From NCBI GenBank assembly GCA_964385465.1, contig CAYLPJ010000119.1, forward strand, positions 1-6,267: 6,267 nucleotides of DNA, in the 5' to 3' direction. Both the position numbers and the translations under genes were made by a program. Below are positions 1 through 5,717 of the stretch, in pieces. The number at the start of each line of letters is the position of its first letter. Positions within the stretch are counted from its first letter, which is position 1. The DNA is from CAYLPJ01 sp964385465 (GTDB taxonomy: Bacteria; Planctomycetota; Phycisphaerae; SM23-33). The notes beneath the pieces are model-generated. The model saw only the letters and a list, made by a program, of their open reading frames with translations, had not been told where the DNA came from and searched no databases.

Positions 1-728
1 TACATCATGCCCTCGGTCCAGCCGCCCTCGGCGGGCAGGGCCTCGATGACGTACTCCAGGCCCTCGCGGGCCTCGCCCAGCACGCGGGCGGCGAGCTCGG
101 GGTGCGTCGGCTCCAGCGCCAGGGCAGCAAGCGCCGAGTTGCCGTGACAGGCCGTCCCCCAGTTGAAGTCGCTGTGGACCCACCACTCGCGGGCGGCCAG
201 GCCCTCGAGGTACTCCGGCAGCGCGACCTCCGCCAGCACGGCCCGCAGGCCGTCACGGCGGTCGGCGTCGATCTGCTCGCCCAGCACGTCCAGGGCGAAC
301 GCGGCGTCGAACGTCAGCTCCCCCATCTTCAGGTCGAAGTGCTGCAGCATTCGCGGGTCGTAATGTGTTCGCCAGAAACCGCGGTCCAGCAGGCGGTCGA
401 TCGTCTCAACGCAGCGGGCCAGGCACTCCTCCCGCCGGTGCAGATACCACGACAGCGCGTTGCGGAGAAGCCGCGTCTTGATCCACCGCCAGAGGTGGAC
501 CTCGAAACCGCCCTTGCCCTGGATGTGGTCCGCCGAACGCTTGGCGTTCTCCCCCGCCGCGACCTCCTCCCAGTACGGCAGCACCTCCTCGTTCCGCTCA
601 TCCAGCATGCGGAAGTAGGGGTCCTCCAGCCGCTCGGGAAGCTCCTCCCACTGCCGCCGGGTGAGAAACAGCCTCGGCGAGCCCGTCGATCCGCCGGCCA
701 CGCCGGCGCCTTGCTCCTGCGAATGCAC
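1..728 (-). CDS. Heparinase II/III / alginate-lyase-like toroid protein, 3' end cut by window edge
   Basis: The frame reads without interruption from a GTG at 728-726 to the left edge (242 codons plus two bases); the C-terminal part is missing. GTG is chosen because AAGGGAG lies 5 nt upstream, there is no ATG between the upstream in-frame TGA (791-789) and the first conserved block, and homologous-looking sequence starts near residue 19 (RLFLTRRQWEEL). The N-terminus is hydrophilic with no signal peptide, so the product is probably cytoplasmic. The visible part is helical and rich in Trp, Leu and Arg. It carries two hallmarks of the (alpha/alpha)-toroid of heparinase II/III and alginate lyase families: DFNWGTACHG (residues 187-196; N189, H195) and GGWTEGMMY (235-243, the Tyr codon cut by the edge). 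In characterised lyases of this fold, a His and a Tyr on the toroid take part in beta-elimination of uronate polysaccharides; H195 and Y243 are candidates by position only. It diverges from the GH-D-like gene. Fold fairly sure; substrate unknown, and a non-lyase role is possible. Confidence 0.8.
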   Translation of the reverse strand, partial: MHSQEQGAGVAGGSTGSPRLFLTRRQWEELPERLEDPYFRMLDERNEEVLPYWEEVAAGENAKRSADHIQGKGGFEVHLWRWIKTRLLRNALSWYLHRREECLARCVETIDRLLDRGFWRTHYDPRMLQHFDLKMGELTFDAAFALDVLGEQIDADRRDGLRAVLAEVALPEYLEGLAAREWWVHSDFNWGTACHGNSALAALALEPTHPELAARVLGEAREGLEYVIEALPAEGGWTEGMM

Positions 729-733
729 GAATG

Positions 734-740
734 CTCCCTT
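734..740 (-). promoter_or_regulatory. Ribosome binding site that decides the GTG start of the toroid gene
   Basis: On the minus strand AAGGGAG sits 5 nt before GTG 728-726. No in-frame ATG or better-placed start exists between the upstream stop (791-789) and the first conserved residues, so this site is the main support for the non-ATG start. Confidence 0.65.
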
Positions 741-782
741 CGTCTGATCCGTCTTTGTGGGCCCCGCGGGGGGCGTCGGAGG

Positions 783-810
783 ATTGTATCACCCATGGAC
801 ACGCGGGCAA
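783..810 (-). promoter_or_regulatory. Sigma-70-like extended -10 promoter for the toroid gene
   Basis: Read on the minus strand, a TTGCCC box (810-805, four of six consensus bases) is followed by a 16-bp spacer and TACAAT (788-783, five of six). A TG one base before the -10 gives the extended TGnTACAAT form. Transcription would begin near 775, giving a leader of about 47 nt that contains the AAGGGAG ribosome binding site. AT-rich hexamers are rare in this GC-rich DNA, which makes the match more persuasive, but it is pattern-based only. Confidence 0.5.
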
Positions 811-849
811 GGGTCGGTCGGGCCGGCGGGCGCGGGGCCGGAGTTGCGC

Positions 850-878
850 TTGACTGCCGGGCCGCCGTGGCGTTGTCT
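850..878 (+). promoter_or_regulatory. Weak candidate promoter for the GH-D-like gene
   Basis: TTGACT (850-855) matches five of six bases of a -35 box and is followed after exactly 17 bp by TTGTCT (873-878), a poor -10. It lies about 40 bp before the ATG at 919, a sensible distance. The -10 is weak, so this promoter would need an activator or an alternative sigma factor, or may be chance. Confidence 0.28.
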
Positions 879-904
879 GTCGCCTGCGAGTTCCCCCCGG
901 AGCG

Positions 905-910
905 AAAGGG
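905..910 (+). promoter_or_regulatory. Ribosome binding site of the GH-D-like gene
   Basis: AAAGGG lies 8 nt before ATG 919-921, with a further GGAG just upstream at 899-902. The frame is open from 757, but the upstream part reads as low-complexity Gly/Arg/Pro shadow sequence and overlaps the candidate promoters. The next in-frame ATG at 931 would be 20 nt from the site, so 919 is preferred. Confidence 0.55.
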
Positions 911-918
911 CCACGCAA

Positions 919-2907
919 ATGGAACGGTCGATGGGCTCGGCGAAGGCTTCCTACGGCGACGGCGTGCTGACGGTGTCCACCGGGCTCCTCAGCCGCCAGT
1001 GGCAGGTTACGCCCAACGGGCTGGCGACGCGGCGCATCGTCGACGAAGACGCCGGCCGGGAGTGGACGGCCGCGCCCGACCGGGCCGCCTGCGACTGGCG
1101 GCTGCCCGGCGTGGATGAGGGCGAGACCGTGTCCTGCCGCGTCGAGAGCGTCCGCATGGCCGAGGACGACGACGGAGGCTTCACCTCGCCGCACCTGTCA
1201 GTGATGGTCGAGCTGGTCTACCCCGGCCCGGCGGCGCGGCTGCGGTATGTCATCCGGGCCTGGCCGGATGTGCCCGGGCTGCGGACGCGGCTGTGGCTGA
1301 GCCCGGGCGTCAGCGCGGATGTCCTCCGGCTGGGGGCCACCGGCCCGGCCGAGCGGCTGCCGATCGCCTTGGCCGACGCCGAGTGGCACGCGGCGGGCTA
1401 CTACAACCATACGCAGGCTCGCAACCGACCGGAGACGGACCTGCTGCAGCGCTGGCGGCAGGAGGGGCCGCACGCGGGGGGAGAGACGATCGACTGGGCC
1501 AGTCTGGGCTGGGCGGTCCGTGACGGCGCGGCGGTGGGGCTGGTGAAGGAATCGCACAAGTGCCCCAACCAGCCCGGATGCGACACCGGGGCGTTCGCGT
1601 TCGACCTCGACGCGGGGCTGACCTCGACAGGCTGGGGCCTCGCCGGCGGGGCGCTCGACCCGCGGGCCTTCCACCCGGCCTGGGCTCACTGGACCGTCTG
1701 CGCCGCCGGGGCGGACGTGGATTATGCCTTCCAGCGGGCCGTCAAGACCGTCGACCGCACGCGGTTCGACTTCGACCCCGGCCGCGACGTGTACATCATC
1801 TCCAACACATGGGGCTCCGGTGGCAACCAGCCGCGGGGGCGCGGCTCGCGCGATGCCGCCGCCGAGGCGAACGTCCTGGCCGAAATCGATGCCGCCGCCG
1901 ACCTGGGCATCGACGTGGTGCAGATCGATGACGGCTGGCAGCTCCCCGCCGGCCGGCTGAAGAACTGGCACCCGCCGGCCGACCTCGGCTGGCGACCCCA
2001 CCCGGATATGTACCCCGAGGGCTGGGCCAACGTCCGCCGCCGCGCAACCGAGGCGGGGGTGAAGCTGGGATTGTGGGCCGCGGCGCAGTGGATCGCGCCG
2101 GGTGAGATGCTCGACAACTGGCGGGACGGCGGATTCGTGCAGTGGAAGCTCGACTTCGCCGTCCTCCGCCGCCCCGAGGAAGTCCACGAACTGGTGAACA
2201 AGGTCCGGAGGTTCATCCAGGCCACCGGCCACCGCGTGCGGATGAACTTCGACGCCACGGAAGTCGCCCCGCGGTTCGGATACTACTTCGGCCGGGAGTT
2301 CGGCTGCTGTTACCTGGAGAACCGCAAACCGTACTTCCCCGACGAGGTCGTCTACATTCCGCACCTCGTCCTCCGCGACCTGTGGCAGGTCGCGCATTTC
2401 GCCGACCTCCACAGGTTCCAGGGCTCGGTACAGAACGTCAGGATGGTCAACCCCGACCGCAGCGACGCCCACCTGCACCCGCAGACCTACGCCGTCGCCG
2501 TGGCCCTGGCGGCCACGCCCGTGTTCTTCATGGAACTACAGAACTACGATGCCGCCGACCGCGACGCCATCCGGCCGCTGCTGGCGGCGTACCGCGCCCG
2601 GCGGGACGACATGTATCGCGGGCTGGTGCACCCAGTGGGCGAGCAGCCGGACAACGCGTCCTGGAGCGGGTTCCAGGTCCATCGCGCCGACGACCGCGCC
2701 GGCGAGCTGCTGCTGTTCCGCGAACGCCTCAACGAGCAGGCGACGCGCGGCATCGCCCTCCGCGAGCTCGCCGGCGAGACAATCGAGCTCGTCGACCACC
2801 TGACCGGCGACACGTCGCGACAGACGCTCACCGACGCCGGCGAGGCGACCTTCGAGATCCACGACGCGCCGGGGTTTCGCTTCCTCGGCTACCGGGCGGC
2901 GAAGTAG
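919..2907 (+). CDS. Clan GH-D-like (GH36/GH27-related) glycoside hydrolase, probable alpha-galactosidase-type, cytoplasmic
   Basis: This is a complete gene of 662 residues, close to the usual length of GH36 enzymes (about 650-750). The N-terminus (MERSMGSAKA) has no signal peptide. Residues about 8-285 look like the N-terminal beta-sandwich of this clan. The TIM barrel begins around YIISNTWG (292-299) and continues through VVQIDDGWQ (333-341), whose paired Asp and Trp are the substrate-binding DDGW signature, and QWKLDF (409-413 region), where D412 fits the catalytic nucleophile of the KxD motif. The canonical GH36 acid/base block CxxGGGRxD is not seen. In its place come NFDATEVAPRFGYY (443-456) and GCCYLENRK (462-470), giving D445, E448 or E467 as unproven acid/base candidates. 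A C-terminal beta domain fills about 565-662. The enzyme would retain anomeric configuration and release alpha-linked sugar, classically galactose; the sugar is inference. It diverges from the toroid gene and converges on the exported GH-A-like gene with a 19-bp gap. Confidence 0.85.
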   Translation: MERSMGSAKASYGDGVLTVSTGLLSRQWQVTPNGLATRRIVDEDAGREWTAAPDRAACDWRLPGVDEGETVSCRVESVRMAEDDDGGFTSPHLSVMVELVYPGPAARLRYVIRAWPDVPGLRTRLWLSPGVSADVLRLGATGPAERLPIALADAEWHAAGYYNHTQARNRPETDLLQRWRQEGPHAGGETIDWASLGWAVRDGAAVGLVKESHKCPNQPGCDTGAFAFDLDAGLTSTGWGLAGGALDPRAFHPAWAHWTVCAAGADVDYAFQRAVKTVDRTRFDFDPGRDVYIISNTWGSGGNQPRGRGSRDAAAEANVLAEIDAAADLGIDVVQIDDGWQLPAGRLKNWHPPADLGWRPHPDMYPEGWANVRRRATEAGVKLGLWAAAQWIAPGEMLDNWRDGGFVQWKLDFAVLRRPEEVHELVNKVRRFIQATGHRVRMNFDATEVAPRFGYYFGREFGCCYLENRKPYFPDEVVYIPHLVLRDLWQVAHFADLHRFQGSVQNVRMVNPDRSDAHLHPQTYAVAVALAATPVFFMELQNYDAADRDAIRPLLAAYRARRDDMYRGLVHPVGEQPDNASWSGFQVHRADDRAGELLLFRERLNEQATRGIALRELAGETIELVDHLTGDTSRQTLTDAGEATFEIHDAPGFRFLGYRAAK

Positions 2908-2916
2908 CCCCGCCCG
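2893..2916. terminator. GC hairpin between convergent genes, possible weak bidirectional terminator
   Basis: CGGGCGG (2893-2899) and CCGCCCG (2910-2916) form a perfect 7-bp stem around a 10-nt loop that contains the TAG stop of the GH-D-like gene. It sits exactly at the convergent junction. No T-run follows on either strand, so it is not a canonical intrinsic terminator, and 7-bp GC palindromes are common by chance in DNA of this composition. Confidence 0.25.
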
Positions 2917-2926
2917 CGGTCGCCGG

Positions 2927-5635
2927 TCAGCGGTCGATCTCGACCAGCGTGTAGAGCGACTCGGCCGGCAGCTCGACGGTCAGCCGTCCGCCGCCGGCGG
3001 CCGCCGTCTCCGCCTGCCGGTCCGTGCGGTAGCCGTTGCCGTCCAGCACAGTGGCCCGCGCCCTCCCGGCCGGAATGGTCACCTTCGCGTCGATCCGGCG
3101 GACGATCAGCGGGTAGCCGCCGAGGTCCGTGATCCGCCGGTACTCGCCCCGCGGCTGCGTCTCGAACCCGGACGGCCGGTCCTTCGTTGCGGCCTGGATG
3201 AGGATGCGAGCGGACTCGCCCAGCGGCTTGCCATCCAGCGACACCACCATGATCGACGCGTAGTCGTTGCCGGCCTCGATCGCCACCGGGCCCAGCTCGA
3301 TCCGCCCGGCGCCGGCGAGGAAGCCGGCCGCGCCGGCGACCTTAGGTGCCGCCACCGTCGCCACCCCCGTGCCGAAATCCCAGCGGAGTTGGCTTGTCAG
3401 GCTGCGGACGGTTCGGGCCTTGCGCTCGATGTAGTTGCCCAGGTCCACCTTCTCCACGCGGGAGGGCCCCTCGCCGGGCACGCGGTTGACCTTGCCGACG
3501 AAGAATGCCAGCGGGTCCACGCGGGCCTTGCGCTCGCTGGGGGCGCCCTCCAGGTCGCCGATCCGCGCCTCCCACAACGCGTCCTTGCCCCCCATCTCGT
3601 ACAGGGACGCGCCCTTGAACGCGTACAGGTCCTCCATCGCCAGGTGGTCCGTCACTGCCGCGGGGGCCTCCTTGACGTAGCCGGCCCGGAACGTCAGCGC
3701 CGCGGCCGGGAACTGGCCAAGGATCGTCGGGTTGTTGATGTCCCACACGCCCATCTGGCTGGCCCACAGGGCCGAGTCCTGCGCGAAGAACACCCATCCG
3801 TCCACGCCCGCCATCGAGCCGTACGTGGCCACCAGGAACGGCCACTCCGCGCGGTAGGGGTTCGGCCGGGTCCAGTTGGTCTCCGTGAGCATGTAAGGAT
3901 GATCGTACACGTGCCCGATGGTGAACGGGCCCGGGAAGCCCGGCGGCTTCAGCGAACTGTAGCCCTTGAACGTGTCGCCCACGTCTATCGCGTAGAAACG
4001 CTTCGGCTTCGGTTTGTAGTCCACTCCGTAGTAAACGTTTCTACAGATCACGTCGCCGGCGGTGTAGCTCGCCCGCTCCAGCACGCCCAGCACGGCCGCG
4101 TCCGCCGTCTTCCAGTTGCTGCACGAGATCAGGTTCCGCACGCCCAGCTGCTTGCGGAAATCCGAGGCCATCTTCGCGTAGAAGCCCTTCTGCCACTCGT
4201 AGTAGAACTGGAGCTGGTCGCCGGCCCGCTTGACGTTCCGCTGCGCGGCCGCCCACGACTGGCCCGTAAGGTGGCCCGGTCCGTACAGTGCAAGCCGGCC
4301 GTCCTCGGGATGATCCCTGCCGGGCTTCTTCTTCGGCCCCCACGCGGCCAGGGCCTTGTCGATCGAACCGTACTTCTTCGCGGCGAAGTTCGCGAAGGCC
4401 CGCTCGATCAACTCCCGCGTCCGCGGGACCATGCGCTCGGGGTTGAACGCCCAGAACAGAAGGTTGCTCTCGTTCTGGATCTCCACCACCGCCACGGCCG
4501 GGTCCTTGGACATCGGCAGCTTCGTGTACGGGTTCGGCGTGTTGAGCAGGCGGTCGGCGAAGGATTTGTACAGTTTCTGCATCTTCGGGTCGAAGAACAT
4601 CAGCCCCAGTGCCGACCTTCCCTTGCCGTACCCCTCGAACCCATGCGCCTCGGAGACCTTTACCGACGTGTGCCAGTACAGGTGCCCGAGGTAGACGTAG
4701 ATGCCCTCCCGCTTCAGCGCGGCGACGGTGTAGTGCAGCTTGTCCAGCTCGCGGGCGAACGCCTCGTCCTTGCCGTCCCGGTGGAGGCGGAAAAGCCCCA
4801 ACATGCCCATCCGCGCGAGGTTGATGCCGTACTTCGCCATGCGGCGGGCCCAGTAGTCCATCATGGGCTTGCGCAGGTTCCGCAGCCCCGCCTGCACCAT
4901 CCAGAACCGCACCGGCCTGCCGTTGCCCAACACCAGGTCTTTGCCCATCCGCCGGACGAACCCCGACGCGCCGGCTTGGGGCTCGTTGAGGTGGCGAAGG
5001 TCGATCGGGCAGTCGTCTGCCAGCGGGTCCGACGGCGGCTCCCACGCGAAGAAGCCCTCATCCGCCGCGCCGGCCTTCTCGCCCGGTTTGAGCTTGCCCC
5101 GGGGGATGAACGGGCCGTCGATCAGCAGGAAGCAGTCGAACGCCCCACCGGTCGGCTCGACGTGCAGCGTGTGCTTGCCCGCCGAAAGCTTCACCTCCCC
5201 GAGGTACACCCAGTTCGCCCCGATGTGCAGCCGCAGGGAAGCGTTGTCGTGCAGGACGATGTCCTTGCCCACCTCGCGTGTCTCCCCGTCGTCGAACCGC
5301 CACCGGAAGGGCCCGTGCTTCCAGAACTTGCGGACCCAGAAGTTGTAGGTCTTCGGCTCGGGGACCTCCACCGTCCAGGCGATGTGAGGCTCCTCCACAC
5401 CCTTGCTCCGCGGGGCGATCCACGTCCCGTCCGAGAGCTTCGCCCGCTCATCCGGCCGGATGTTGCCCGGGAACGGCGCCTTCAGCCGGTCGAGGTTCGT
5501 CTCGTCGAACGCCTCGGCCTCCCACCAGACGTACGTCCGCCCGTCCGGCGTCTGAGCCGCCGGGCACGGCGCCGACAACCCACAGCAAACGATCCCCAAA
5601 GCCGCCACGGCCACGACAGACGTCCGAGAAGTCAT
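2927..5635 (-). CDS. Exported clan GH-A-like (GH5-type) glycoside hydrolase with N-terminal carbohydrate-binding-like domain
   Basis: This is a complete gene of 902 residues. ATG 5635-5633 is chosen because AGGAG lies 6 nt upstream and a signal peptide starts there. The upstream in-frame extension to 5791 is Arg/Pro-rich, overlaps the neighbouring gene and is rejected. Residues 1-27 form an export signal: TSR, a hydrophobic core, and a likely signal peptidase I cut after PAA. Residues about 35-175 form a beta-rich module with WWEAEAF and LSAGKHTLHVEP, like CBM35-type or related sugar-binding domains. The TIM barrel starts near GNGRPVRFW (237-245) and KYGINLARMG (269-278). VVEIQNESN (383-391) supplies the clan GH-A Asn-Glu pair with E389 as acid/base, and MLTETNW (581-587) supplies E585 as nucleophile. 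DGWVFFAQDSALW follows. A beta-rich C-terminal region covers about 740-902. It probably hydrolyses a beta-linked glycan in the periplasm or outside the cell by a retaining mechanism. Exact family and substrate are unknown. Confidence 0.85.
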   Translation of the reverse strand: MTSRTSVVAVAALGIVCCGLSAPCPAAQTPDGRTYVWWEAEAFDETNLDRLKAPFPGNIRPDERAKLSDGTWIAPRSKGVEEPHIAWTVEVPEPKTYNFWVRKFWKHGPFRWRFDDGETREVGKDIVLHDNASLRLHIGANWVYLGEVKLSAGKHTLHVEPTGGAFDCFLLIDGPFIPRGKLKPGEKAGAADEGFFAWEPPSDPLADDCPIDLRHLNEPQAGASGFVRRMGKDLVLGNGRPVRFWMVQAGLRNLRKPMMDYWARRMAKYGINLARMGMLGLFRLHRDGKDEAFARELDKLHYTVAALKREGIYVYLGHLYWHTSVKVSEAHGFEGYGKGRSALGLMFFDPKMQKLYKSFADRLLNTPNPYTKLPMSKDPAVAVVEIQNESNLLFWAFNPERMVPRTRELIERAFANFAAKKYGSIDKALAAWGPKKKPGRDHPEDGRLALYGPGHLTGQSWAAAQRNVKRAGDQLQFYYEWQKGFYAKMASDFRKQLGVRNLISCSNWKTADAAVLGVLERASYTAGDVICRNVYYGVDYKPKPKRFYAIDVGDTFKGYSSLKPPGFPGPFTIGHVYDHPYMLTETNWTRPNPYRAEWPFLVATYGSMAGVDGWVFFAQDSALWASQMGVWDINNPTILGQFPAAALTFRAGYVKEAPAAVTDHLAMEDLYAFKGASLYEMGGKDALWEARIGDLEGAPSERKARVDPLAFFVGKVNRVPGEGPSRVEKVDLGNYIERKARTVRSLTSQLRWDFGTGVATVAAPKVAGAAGFLAGAGRIELGPVAIEAGNDYASIMVVSLDGKPLGESARILIQAATKDRPSGFETQPRGEYRRITDLGGYPLIVRRIDAKVTIPAGRARATVLDGNGYRTDRQAETAAAGGGRLTVELPAESLYTLVEIDR
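5555..5635 (-). other. Signal peptide of the exported GH-A-like protein
   Basis: The first 27 codons encode a short polar start (TSRTS), a hydrophobic stretch (VVAVAALGIV), a cysteine pair at 17-18, and a cleavage-like APCPAA before Gln28. The cysteines lack a good lipobox (the -3 to -1 residues before C17 are GIV), so signal peptidase I is preferred over lipoprotein processing. Confidence 0.65.
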
Positions 5636-5717
5636 GCCAAGCTCCTGTCCAGAACGCGGGAAGGTCCGATGTCTCTGCGCTTCAACCCCCCGCCTCGTCG
5701 AACCGGACGGCCGACTT
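5636..5717 (-). other. 82-bp intergenic leader between the LTxxQ gene and the GH-A-like gene
   Basis: This gap separates two minus-strand genes. Apart from the ribosome binding site at its downstream end I see little. A TTGAAG at about -35 strength is present near 5683, but no acceptable -10 follows at 16-18 bp, and no hairpin plus T-run marks the end of the upstream gene. Read-through from the LTxxQ gene is therefore possible but unproven. Confidence 0.4.
5642..5646 (-). promoter_or_regulatory. Ribosome binding site that decides the start of the GH-A-like gene
   Basis: AGGAG on the minus strand lies 6 nt before ATG 5635-5633, an ideal spacing. It rules in the start that yields a clean signal peptide and rules out an upstream start at 5791. 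Confidence 0.75.

Noticed and set aside
102..1118. A 338-codon open frame on the plus strand across the toroid gene, the intergenic region and the start of the GH-D-like gene
   Set aside because: It is Arg/Gln/Pro-rich low-complexity antisense and out-of-frame translation; the opposite strand carries recognisable toroid motifs over the same DNA. Long spurious frames are expected at this GC content.
1198..2478. A 426-codon open frame on the minus strand antisense to the GH-D-like gene
   Set aside because: Its composition (Val, Gly, Arg, Pro, His-rich) is the typical mirror of a GC-rich coding frame, it shows no domain motif, and the plus strand has clear DDGWQ and KLD signatures.
2142..2954. 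A 270-codon plus-strand frame overlapping the GH-D-like gene and running past its stop
   Set aside because: It is an Arg/Pro-rich +1 shadow with no recognisable domain and would overlap the end of the convergent gene.
4041..5045. A 334-codon minus-strand frame inside the GH-A-like gene
   Set aside because: It is an out-of-frame shadow of the real gene; the sequence is Gly/Arg/Pro-rich without conserved blocks.
5555..5635. The GH-A-like protein as a lipoprotein, because of cysteines at residues 17, 18 and 24
   Set aside because: The residues before C17 (GIV) and C24 (SAP) do not make an acceptable lipobox, while PAA before Gln28 is a normal signal peptidase I site.
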